From positions 1 to 64,000 of the forward strand of contig JAHDKO010000050.1 of NCBI GenBank assembly GCA_018436855.1: a stretch of DNA of 64,000 nt. The letters run 5' to 3'. Both the position numbers and the translations under genes were made by a program. Positions 57,024 through 64,000 of this stretch are shown piece after piece. Within the stretch, counting starts at the first letter, position 1. Every line of letters begins with the position of its first letter. The stretch comes from Deltaproteobacteria bacterium (GTDB taxonomy: Bacteria; Desulfobacterota; Desulfomonilia; UBA1062). Below the pieces are notes generated by a model. The model did no database searches. It saw only the letters and a program-made list of their open reading frames with translations, and was not told the origin of the DNA.

Positions 57024-57255
57024 TACAACCAAGAAGGTGAGCGAGCTCCTGAACCTCATGGAGGATATCTCCTCCGACGTGGACACGAAGTCGGGTCTGG
57101 CAGCCCTCTCGGAGAGGGTCGAGGTTCTGGAGAACAGGATGGAAGAGCTCGCCCGGAGGTTCGAACAGCTCGAACAGCTGTATCAGGAAAAGCGCATGCA
57201 CCTCAGGTCGCTCAAGCAGGAGCTGCGCGACCTTTTTCCCGAAAACCCGTCCTAG
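57013..57255 (+). CDS. small coiled-coil protein
   Basis: The 80-residue protein is almost entirely one helix (SERVEVLENRMEELARRFEQ, about 33-52). The start ATG 57013 has GAGAGGTGT upstream and overlaps the long coiled-coil gene. It is the last gene of the operon and probably partners the larger coiled coil. No family recognised. Confidence 0.75.
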   Translation: MDPDTTKKVSELLNLMEDISSDVDTKSGLAALSERVEVLENRMEELARRFEQLEQLYQEKRMHLRSLKQELRDLFPENPS

Positions 57256-57274
57256 TGTCAGGATCGTAGGGGTC

Positions 57275-57327
57275 GGGGTCAGGTCTCAACATATGACAAA
57301 TTATGTCATATGTTGAGACCTGACCCC
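57275..57327. repeat. perfect 24-bp inverted repeat, REP-like
   Basis: GGGGTCAGGTCTCAACATAT (start of the left arm, 57275-57298) and its exact complement (57304-57327) surround the five-base loop AATTA. No T-tract follows either way. The arm shares the frame GGGG-n-C...ATAT-n-GACA with the ends of the element at 7239-7661. It lies between convergent genes. Confidence 0.7.
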
Positions 57328-57365
57328 ATGATGACCTGCGCCGCGCTCTTAAGCGTGCTTCCCCC

Positions 57366-58721
57366 CTATTTCTGAATCGTGATATCGTGCTTCTTGATGA
57401 GGTCGTGCAGGGTCGGCCTGCTGATGTCAAGGTCGGTCGCGGCCCGGGTGATGTTGTAGTTATTCCGCGCGAGCGCCAGGCTGATGGCCGCGATCTCGGC
57501 CTCGTCCCGGATTTCCCTCAAGCTCTTTGTCTCCCCGCCGATCGATTCCAGGTCGATGTCCCGGGGCTCTATCCGGTCTCCCTCGGCCATGACCACGCCC
57601 CTGCGGATCCGGTTCTGCATCTCCCGGACGTTGCCGGGCCAGTCGTAGCTTGTGATGGCGTCCATGGCCGCGGAGCTGAATCCCCTGAACTTGGGGCCGA
57701 TCTCCTGAGAGTAGGTGTCGAGGAAGTGCTTCGCCAGCACGGGGATGTCCTCGGGCCGCTCCTTGAGGGCCGGAACGTACAGGGGGACCACGTTGAGACG
57801 ATAATAGAGATCTTCCCGGAAGACGCCGTCCTTCACGGCCCGGGTGAGATCCACGTTGGTGATGGCGATGACCCTGGCGTCCACCCGGATGGGTTCCTTT
57901 CCCCCGATCCTCTCGATGGTGCCTTCCTGCAGAAATCTCAGGAGCTTGACCTGGAGCGTGAGGGGAAGCTCTCCGATCTCGTCGAGCACCACGGTGCCGT
58001 GCTGGGCCCGCTCGAGCTTGCCGATCTGCCGCGCGTGCGCCCCGGTGAACGACCCTTTCTCATGCCCGAAGAGCTCGCTCTCCAGCAGGTTTTCAGGGAT
58101 CGCCCCGCAGTCGACGATCACCAGGGGCCTCTCCGAGCGGTCGCCCATCTGGTGGATGGCACGTGCGAGGCGCTCCTTCCCCGTTCCGCTCTGGCCCTGG
58201 ATCAGGACGGGATAGCCGGTCCTGGCAACCCTTCTGGCCCGCTCGAAGAGCTCCAGCATGGGTTTCGAGGTGGCGATCATGCCCTCGATGGTCGTCTTCC
58301 CGGTCACCGCCTCTTCGAGCTCGGTCACGTGATGTTCCAGCCGCGAAAGGTAGCAGGCGCGCTTGAGCACGATCTTGAGCTCCTCGATGTTCACGGGTTT
58401 CTGATGGTAATCGTAGGCGCCCTTGCTGATGGCCTTGACCGCAATGTCTTTATGGGTGTTTCCCGTGATGACGATGACCTTCAAGGGCCTGGGCACGCCC
58501 GTGATCTTCTCCAGCAGGCGGATACCTTCGGTTGCGCCGTCCGGGTCGGGCGGCAGGCCCAGATCCAGAAGCACGACAAGCGGCGGCCGGGCGTCGATGA
58601 TTTCCATGGCCTGCCTGGCATCGCCCGCCACCGAGACCTCGTAGATATCGGCGAGGCCCCACTTCAGCTGTTTGGCCATGCTCGTTTCGTCTTCAACGAT
58701 CAGGATGTGTTCTTTGTCCAT
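57366..58721 (-). CDS. prsR: PEP-CTERM sigma-54 response regulator PrsR
   Basis: The 451-residue protein has a receiver domain (Asp53 in LLDLGLPPDPDG, Lys in YHQKPVNIEEL), an AAA+ domain with Walker A GQSGTGKERLAR, sigma-54 loop GSFTGA instead of GAFTGA, Walker B TVVLDEIGELPL, and a Fis-type HTH (NNYNITRAATDLDISRPTLH). The wording around residues 25-75 (GLADIYEVSVAGDARQAMEI) and the C-terminal HTH match the PrsR family that controls PEP-CTERM genes. It lies downstream of its kinase gene on the minus strand, and a PEP-CTERM gene with a sigma-54 promoter is close by. Confidence 0.92.
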   Translation of the reverse strand: MDKEHILIVEDETSMAKQLKWGLADIYEVSVAGDARQAMEIIDARPPLVVLLDLGLPPDPDGATEGIRLLEKITGVPRPLKVIVITGNTHKDIAVKAISKGAYDYHQKPVNIEELKIVLKRACYLSRLEHHVTELEEAVTGKTTIEGMIATSKPMLELFERARRVARTGYPVLIQGQSGTGKERLARAIHQMGDRSERPLVIVDCGAIPENLLESELFGHEKGSFTGAHARQIGKLERAQHGTVVLDEIGELPLTLQVKLLRFLQEGTIERIGGKEPIRVDARVIAITNVDLTRAVKDGVFREDLYYRLNVVPLYVPALKERPEDIPVLAKHFLDTYSQEIGPKFRGFSSAAMDAITSYDWPGNVREMQNRIRRGVVMAEGDRIEPRDIDLESIGGETKSLREIRDEAEIAAISLALARNNYNITRAATDLDISRPTLHDLIKKHDITIQK

Positions 58722-58801
58722 AGCGAGATCGTGATTCCTGCTCCTGTCTTTTTATCCCCCGCATTCCACATGCCCTTAAAAAGAGGTCCCTTGTAAAGGG
58801 A

Positions 58802-60856
58802 CTAGTCGGGAATACGGATCGTGAACTTTACTCCCTGTGCCGGTCGATTGACGACCTCTACCCCGATGCCGAGCTGGTCGGCGATGCTCTTCACCTGCCA
58901 GAGCCCGAGCCCGGTGCCGTGCTTCTTGGTGGTCTGGAAGGGCTTGAACAGCCGCTCCCTGACAAACTCTTCCGTCATTCCCGGGCCGTTGTCCTCGATT
59001 GAGAGGGAGACGGCCCTGTTATCTCTCCCCGCCTGAATCGTTATCCTGCCCTGGTCGGCCACGGCCTCGGTTGCATTGATGATGAGGTTCTCGAGAATCC
59101 GCTCGATCATGTCACGGTTCGTCCGCACCGTAAGGCCGGGTTCCACCGATGTCGTCACGGTAAGCTTTTCGAGCCGGGGGTCGAGCTTGGAAAGGAGAAG
59201 GCCGATCACATCGCCGATAGGGACGGTCTCCCGCGAGAGCTCCTCCTTTGACGGCAGGGCACCGAGCCTCGACATGACCTTGTCGATGCGGCCGAGCGTC
59301 TGGGAGATGGTCTCGATCATGTCCGCCCGGAACTCCTCGCTTTCCATATGGTTCGGGGCGTTCTGAAGGATCAGCGAGAGGTTCCCCGCCGCGTTCTTGA
59401 GGTCGTGGAGCACATAGGACGACATGCGGTTGAACGCGTTCACCTCCTTGTTGACCGCGAGCTCCTGGGCGAACCGGGCGCTCATCAACGCCGCGCTCGA
59501 CTGGGAGGCGATGGCGGCGAGGAGGTCGATGTCGTCCCGGCCGTAGGGGGTTCCGGGATTTTCCCTGCCCACGGCGATGAATCCGATGAGCCTGTTTTCC
59601 ACCATCATGGCAACCGCGAGCTCGATCCTGGAGCGGTCCAGGAGGTCCTGATGGCCGGTGACGATGGTTTTCCACAGGGTGTCGTCCGGGTCGCGCGGGG
59701 TCTTTCTGAGAAACGAGTGGTTGCGCTCGAGATAGGTTATGAGCGGTTCGTCCTCGCCGATGGAAAGGTTCGGAAGCCGGGAGGGGAAGGCATAACCGCA
59801 CAAGAATTCCGCGCCGTGCCTGAGGAAGATCGAGAGCTCGCTGATGTACATGCTGTCGAGGATAACCTGGGCCGTGACGTGGATGATCTGCTTCTCGTTG
59901 AACGCGATGGAGAGATACCCGCTCAGTTCCCCCCACTCCTTGCGGTAGTCGTACTTGTTTGCGAAAAAGTGCGTGTCGATGAAAAATTTCAGCCCCTGCC
60001 TGGCGTCCTTTGACGCGAGGATGAAGGCGAGAACGAACAGGGACATGAATACGAAAAACCCCATGCCCACGAACGAGATCTTCAGCCCGAGCCGTTGGAC
60101 GCCCAGCAGGAAAAGGCCCATGGCCACCAGGTATGCCCCGATGCTCAGGAAGGTGAATGAATGGTAGACGACATACCGCGACACGAAGATGTCCATCTCG
60201 AAGAGCTTGAACCGGATGGAAAAGAAGAGCACGAAGACGATCCCCACGAGAAAGACCAGGGAGTGCAGCATGAGCATGTCCATGTGGATGCTCAGCGTGC
60301 TCAGCCGGTACACCCCCATGAGCAGGAACGCCACGCCCAGCGCGATGACGCCCAGCACGGGATACTTGAGCACGCGCTTCTGCTCGTCCGTGCTCGACCG
60401 GTGGATGTTCTCGACGATCCACATGAACATCACCGCGCTGACGATGATGAAGACCGCATGCGCCTTGGCCACCCACCCGAGGCGGATGAGACCGTCCACG
60501 CCCCTCGCGATGTTCATCTGGGGGAAGTACAGCGCCAGGGCGGCGTAGAGGGTATATACCGCGATCAGGAGCCGGCGCTCCCAGGTGATGAACGTCCTGT
60601 TTCTCGCCAGCCCCGTTTCCATGGAGGTGACGGAAAGCAGGAACGCCCCGGCCCCGGCCATCTCGAAAAACGACGCGCACTGGAGGGGGAACGCTCCGTG
60701 GCGGAATGAAAAAAGGATGTAGCAGAGCTCGGCACCCGACAGGAACAGGAGCCCTGCCGCCATCGATCTCCCATAGCGGGCGCCGCTGCGGGAGAGGATG
60801 ATCATGCCCCCGGCAAAGCTGATCAACGCAGTAATCGAGAAGATCAACAATTCCAT
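58802..60856 (-). CDS. prsK: PEP-CTERM system histidine kinase PrsK
   Basis: From ATG 60856 the protein has 684 residues. It starts with about eight to nine membrane helices (to about residue 300), then a GAF-like domain (about 330-465), and a kinase core with LHDLKNAAGNLS, NLIINATEAV, DNGPGM and TKKHGTGLGLWQVKSIA. This arrangement matches PrsK. I prefer ATG 60856, where the hydrophobic N-terminus MELLIFSITALISFAGG begins; an in-frame ATG at 61027 would add 57 polar residues. It should phosphorylate PrsR. Confidence 0.9.
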   Translation of the reverse strand: MELLIFSITALISFAGGMIILSRSGARYGRSMAAGLLFLSGAELCYILFSFRHGAFPLQCASFFEMAGAGAFLLSVTSMETGLARNRTFITWERRLLIAVYTLYAALALYFPQMNIARGVDGLIRLGWVAKAHAVFIIVSAVMFMWIVENIHRSSTDEQKRVLKYPVLGVIALGVAFLLMGVYRLSTLSIHMDMLMLHSLVFLVGIVFVLFFSIRFKLFEMDIFVSRYVVYHSFTFLSIGAYLVAMGLFLLGVQRLGLKISFVGMGFFVFMSLFVLAFILASKDARQGLKFFIDTHFFANKYDYRKEWGELSGYLSIAFNEKQIIHVTAQVILDSMYISELSIFLRHGAEFLCGYAFPSRLPNLSIGEDEPLITYLERNHSFLRKTPRDPDDTLWKTIVTGHQDLLDRSRIELAVAMMVENRLIGFIAVGRENPGTPYGRDDIDLLAAIASQSSAALMSARFAQELAVNKEVNAFNRMSSYVLHDLKNAAGNLSLILQNAPNHMESEEFRADMIETISQTLGRIDKVMSRLGALPSKEELSRETVPIGDVIGLLLSKLDPRLEKLTVTTSVEPGLTVRTNRDMIERILENLIINATEAVADQGRITIQAGRDNRAVSLSIEDNGPGMTEEFVRERLFKPFQTTKKHGTGLGLWQVKSIADQLGIGVEVVNRPAQGVKFTIRIPD

Positions 60857-61163
60857 CGAAACACCATTCTTCTCCGGATATGTATCAGACAACAGGGTTA
60901 CTGTCGAGAAATTTAACGGCTTTCGTTCTTGCTCAACGGCGCCGGGTTTACTCCCCCGGTTCATTTCCGGGCAGGCAAATGATCGTGAAAATGAGAGCGT
61001 ATACTTCTTATATCGTGAGTGTTTCACTTTGAATTCACGTCATTTTTTTTATGAATCTGACTGGGAGGTATGAGGACGGTCCAGAAGATACGACCTCTCT
61101 TGAGCGAAGAATCCTCAAGAACATGGCAAAAGTCGCGGTATATCGGCCATAAAAAATAGGTGT

Positions 61164-61181
61164 ACAGGTATGTGCCCCTGT
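61164..61181 (+). promoter_or_regulatory. possible activator (PrsR) site upstream of the PEP-CTERM gene
   Basis: The inverted repeat ACAGG (61164-61168) with CCTGT (61177-61181) is about 80-95 bases before the -24 element, a usual distance for a sigma-54 activator. Assignment to PrsR is inference. Confidence 0.3.
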
Positions 61182-61258
61182 CGGAATGTTTTACACGAAA
61201 AGAAGCAGAAAGGAAGTTTAAACTGATAATAATTAATATATTTATAAAGTTATAAATG

Positions 61259-61274
61259 TGGCAAAATAATTGCA
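61259..61274 (+). promoter_or_regulatory. sigma-54 promoter (-24/-12) of the PEP-CTERM gene
   Basis: TGGCAAAATAATTGCA has the invariant GG (61260-61261) and GC (61272-61273) with exactly ten bases between, and matches the consensus TGGCA...TTGCA at both ends. The transcript should start near 61285, about 31 bases before the start codon. Confidence 0.8.
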
Positions 61275-61315
61275 ATATATGTGAAAAATACGATGGTATA
61301 TGTCTGGAGGGTATG

Positions 61316-61954
61316 ATGAAAAAGTTTTTATGGACAACCCTGGTTGTGGGAATGATAGCATGGGCCGGCAGTGCCTTCGCAACGCCGGTTACTTTCGATG
61401 TAGACGGGCCGGAAGACTCTTATGTGCAGTTTATTGATATCGATACGGGCGTTCGTATATTCGGATGGTTAATCTTTGACGATACATCCATATCTGCCGA
61501 GTTGGCGGACCTGGCAAGTATCCCCAACTTCACCCTGGATGACAATCAATCCCGGGTCATCGACTTCTTCACCTTTTCTGTCGAGGGAAACGGAGTAGGT
61601 TCCTTTGCCCTGGAAGCAAATCTGAATTTTGACATGCCCGTACTGGATGCAGGCGGGGAAGGCTCTGGCGGCTGGGGGACGGGAACCGCGCCCTGGTGGC
61701 TCGGAGGCGGCACATACTCCGGCGGGTATTTCTTCTGGAACGATGCCGAGCAGGAATTCACCCTGTCGGATGGAAACGTCGTGCGAATCGCCATGGAAGA
61801 CGGGTTCGCCATCGGCTGCGGCTCGGATACGACCGTGCAGGCCACGATCACCAATCTGGGCGGTGGAGTAGCCCCTGTTCCCGAGCCAGCCACCTTGGTC
61901 CTTCTCGGCAGCGGCCTGCTGGGCCTGGCCGGTTTCAGGAGAAAGAAGAGCTGA
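61316..61954 (+). CDS. PEP-CTERM sorting-domain protein
   Basis: The 212-residue protein has a signal peptide (KKFLWTTLVVGMIAWAGSAFA, about 2-22), a beta-rich mature part, and at the C-terminus VPEPAT, a hydrophobic helix and the basic end FRRKKS. That tripartite tail is the PEP-CTERM signal read by exosortase A (EpsH/XrtA). ATG 61316 is picked because GGAGG lies five bases before it; an ATG at 61256 lies inside the sigma-54 promoter. Its function is unknown; PEP-CTERM proteins are often surface or floc matrix proteins. No exosortase gene is in the window. Confidence 0.88.
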   Translation: MKKFLWTTLVVGMIAWAGSAFATPVTFDVDGPEDSYVQFIDIDTGVRIFGWLIFDDTSISAELADLASIPNFTLDDNQSRVIDFFTFSVEGNGVGSFALEANLNFDMPVLDAGGEGSGGWGTGTAPWWLGGGTYSGGYFFWNDAEQEFTLSDGNVVRIAMEDGFAIGCGSDTTVQATITNLGGGVAPVPEPATLVLLGSGLLGLAGFRRKKS

Positions 61955-61983
61955 TCGTTTTTTTAACACCTTACGCAAACGCA

Positions 61984-62016
61984 AGCCGGCGGATTTTTAA
62001 CCGTCGGCTTTTTTTT
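61984..62016 (+). terminator. intrinsic terminator after the PEP-CTERM gene
   Basis: AGCCGGCGG (61984-61992) pairs with CCGTCGGCT (62001-62009) around an eight-base loop, followed by a T-tract to 62016. Confidence 0.85.
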
Positions 62017-62019
62017 CGT

Positions 62020-64000
62020 CTACAGGGGCCGGCCGATCTGGAGCACGAAGACCGGCCCTTCTTCGTCCAGGCCGTCCGGCTGGGCCACGGGCCAGGCAAG
62101 ACCCGCCTTGAACGCGGAGAGGTTTCCCCAGGCGATCTCCATGGAGGTGATGAGCTCGAAGCCCGCCCCCGCGATCATCTGGTCCCTGCTCAGGGTGTCC
62201 GAGCATACCCCGGCGTCGACAAAGGCCCCGATGCTCATGCGGTGGAGGAAGAGGGGCAGTGTCTTGTGCCCCCGATGGATCTCGGCAAGCGGGCAGTACA
62301 CCTCGACGCTCGTGGTCACGGCCCTGTCCGCCTCGAGGATGTTGGCGGAAAACCCCCGGACAGGGAACAGCCGCGAAGGGCGCCTGGTGAAATAGCCTTC
62401 GCCCACATCGCCTCCCACCCGGAAGGTGCCGTGTCCGGGCGAGACCTCTCCCCAGCTTTTCCCGGCCTGGAGAAGGGCGGTCAGGAACAGGTCTTTCCCG
62501 TACAGAAAACGTAGTGTTCCATACAGGGACCGGCGTCCGCCCGAGTACGCCTCTGCCGTGAGCGACGGGGTGCAGGGGCCGATCCGGCCCTGCAGGGAAA
62601 GATCGCCCCACAGCTCATGGTCCTTCCCGTCATCGTCATGGTCCTCCAGCGGCTCATAGGTCAGCCCGTGGAGCGAGAGCGAGGCCCACGGCATTCCGGG
62701 AGGCCGCATCCCCACCGAGATCTCGTGCCGCGACTCCTCGGTCTTCGGGGTGTTGGCCGGGTCGTAGGAAAGGGGATAGCGGGCAAAGGCGAGGGAGAGG
62801 TTCCGGATGCCCGTTCCCGCCTGGAGAGAAAGGTAGTCGAGGTTAAAGGAGTATCGGAAGCCTGCCCGCAGGGTGTAGTCGCCGCTCACGTCCCTCCCCC
62901 AGGTGGCGAGCCCGGCCTGCACGTCGGAGGGGCCCGCGTAGAGATCAGGGGCCATGAAGTTGGGGACGATGCTCGGCCACGGGGAATAGGGAAGGGGTTC
63001 CAGGCCGGTTGCCGGTCCGGGCTCCCGGAACGCGGAGGCCGGGGAGTCCTTCGGGGAGACAGGCGCCCCCTCGATCCGTTCGCGCTCCACGAGCCATCCG
63101 GAATCGCTCAAGTCCAGGTAGGCATCGTTCCTGGGAAGGACGGCACCCTGTCCGCTGCCGGCCGCCACGGTCATGTCCGCGCGGCGGATCCGGAAGGTCC
63201 CGCCGGAGTTGGAGGAGAACACGAGCCCGCCTTCGGCCCACCAGGGGTCCATTTCCACGCTCGCGGAATCGGTCACCCGCTTCCAAGCGGTGTCATATAC
63301 CCAGATGTCCCAGTTCCCGCCCGTGTTGGCCGAGACCGCGACCCGTCCTGTCTCATCGAGGACCGGCCCGGAAAGCTGGATCACGCCCGCAGGCGCGGGG
63401 AGCTCACGCTGGACCGCGATGCGCGTGCCCACGGGGCTCTCTTCGATCCGGTAAAACACGATCTGCGGCCGGGACCCTTTCCGGGACACGGCCACTCCCC
63501 CGGGGCCCGGGTCCCAGATGTGCTCCTTTCCGGGCTCGAGAACCGCTCCGCCCCGGTGCCCGGCGATCCGGACGATGCCGTCCTGCCCGTACTCGGATAG
63601 CCACAAGACGTTGTCCGGGTCCACATGCCCGTATCTTCCCCGCTGCCTGACCTGTTTCCTGCCGGGATAAACGCCCGAGGCGTTCCAGTAGATGAAGGGC
63701 TCTGGCCAGTAGCCCTCGATGGGCACGCCTTCCCCGGTGCTGCCGGTGCCGGGCGTCTCCTCGAGAAAATCCGACCAGAGCGCTGGCCAGGTCTTTCCGA
63801 AGACATCGACGGCCTTCAGATCGATCTCGATGGGGATGACGCCCCCGCCGTGGACGAGGAGGAACTCTCCTATCTTTTCCCAGCCGTAACGGCTCATGAC
63901 CCACTCCATGAACGGGATGCCGTAGACCCGGTAGGCATGGTATCCGGGCCATCTGCCCGGATGGTTGCTGACCTGGGAGATGTCGTCCGGGACAGAGGCG
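62020..64000 (-). CDS. propeller and beta-barrel surface protein (5' end cut by window)
   Basis: The frame is open from the right edge to a stop at 62020, over 650 residues. The visible N-terminal part (GYHAYRVYGIPFMEWVMSRY, then YGWEKIGEFL) resembles the end of peptidase MA-like/gluzincin domains. A TolB-like propeller follows (e.g. WDIWVYDTAWKRVTD, FRIRRADM), then a C-terminal outer-membrane barrel with many aromatic strands, ending PVFVLQIGRPL. So a protein with periplasmic and outer-membrane parts is likely. No function is known to me for this fusion; the N-terminus lies outside the window. Confidence 0.7.
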   Translation of the reverse strand, partial: ASVPDDISQVSNHPGRWPGYHAYRVYGIPFMEWVMSRYGWEKIGEFLLVHGGGVIPIEIDLKAVDVFGKTWPALWSDFLEETPGTGSTGEGVPIEGYWPEPFIYWNASGVYPGRKQVRQRGRYGHVDPDNVLWLSEYGQDGIVRIAGHRGGAVLEPGKEHIWDPGPGGVAVSRKGSRPQIVFYRIEESPVGTRIAVQRELPAPAGVIQLSGPVLDETGRVAVSANTGGNWDIWVYDTAWKRVTDSASVEMDPWWAEGGLVFSSNSGGTFRIRRADMTVAAGSGQGAVLPRNDAYLDLSDSGWLVERERIEGAPVSPKDSPASAFREPGPATGLEPLPYSPWPSIVPNFMAPDLYAGPSDVQAGLATWGRDVSGDYTLRAGFRYSFNLDYLSLQAGTGIRNLSLAFARYPLSYDPANTPKTEESRHEISVGMRPPGMPWASLSLHGLTYEPLEDHDDDGKDHELWGDLSLQGRIGPCTPSLTAEAYSGGRRSLYGTLRFLYGKDLFLTALLQAGKSWGEVSPGHGTFRVGGDVGEGYFTRRPSRLFPVRGFSANILEADRAVTTSVEVYCPLAEIHRGHKTLPLFLHRMSIGAFVDAGVCSDTLSRDQMIAGAGFELITSMEIAWGNLSAFKAGLAWPVAQPDGLDEEGPVFVLQIGRPL

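Noticed and set aside
57387-58796. 469-codon plus-strand frame opposite prsR
   Set aside because: Antisense shadow; no ribosome site or domain.

Overview
The window looks like a chromosome segment of a Gram-negative, motile, probably anaerobic bacterium of the former Deltaproteobacteria (Desulfobacterota). This is inferred from gene content: LpxC (outer membrane), a flagellar export and regulation cluster (flhB-flhA-flhF-flhG-fliA), an FdhE-type maturation factor beside a cytoplasmic molybdo/tungsto-enzyme and an FmdE-like protein, NtrYX joined to lpxC, and a PEP-CTERM protein with the PrsK/PrsR two-component pair. The DNA is GC-rich and tightly packed, with many 4-bp ATGA overlaps. No species can be named from the sequence alone.

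Layout. 1-1181 (minus, cut by the window edge): GT39-like membrane glycosyltransferase. 1383-2752: rph-rdgB. 3144-3785 (minus): rplY; then greA, whose leader carries a terminator-like hairpin. 4513-7155 (minus): BtuFCD/FecBCD-type ABC importer. 7239-7661: a 423-bp element with 26-bp terminal inverted repeats. 7712-15201: TetR regulator, molybdopterin oxidoreductase, membrane protein, FmdE-like protein, UshA-like lipoprotein, FdhE. 15371-16553 (minus): tatC and tatA/B. 16593-24743: lpxC-ntrY-ntrX-radical SAM-radC-rmuC. 24844-35898 (minus): a long flagellar/chemosensory operon reading flhB, flhA, flhF, flhG, fliA, cheY, fliL-like, HEAT, HDOD, cheR, cheY. 36177-43906: XRE regulator, ftsE, ftsX, envC-like, ctpA, yibQ-like, NusG paralogue, hflX. 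43973-47107 (minus): AsmA-like giant. 47274-47590: a broken small gene. 47821-49310: serS and two tRNA-Ser genes. 49714-51754: a decayed LamG adhesin. 51871-54147: a 38-residue ORF and priA. 54252-57255: HEAT, HTH-ParA and two coiled-coil proteins. 57366-61954: prsR, prsK and a PEP-CTERM protein with a sigma-54 promoter. 62020-64000 (minus, cut): a propeller plus beta-barrel surface protein.

How the parts fit. Three regulatory layers are visible: NtrYX with envelope synthesis, PrsKR with PEP-CTERM secretion, and FliA/FlhF/FlhG with the flagellum. The ftsEX-envC-ctpA block handles septal wall hydrolysis. The TetR-to-fdhE block appears to be a metal-cofactor redox module, with Tat translocase genes next to it.

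Most notable: hflX appears to start at an AUA codon; greA has a terminator in its leader; an unrecognised HEAT/HTH-ParA/coiled-coil operon has a strong promoter; a clear sigma-54 promoter precedes the PEP-CTERM gene; the molybdo-enzyme has an atypical residue (Glu) at the expected metal-ligand position; and two loci carry related short inverted-repeat (REP/MITE-like) sequences. I found no CRISPR array, phage or complete insertion sequence.
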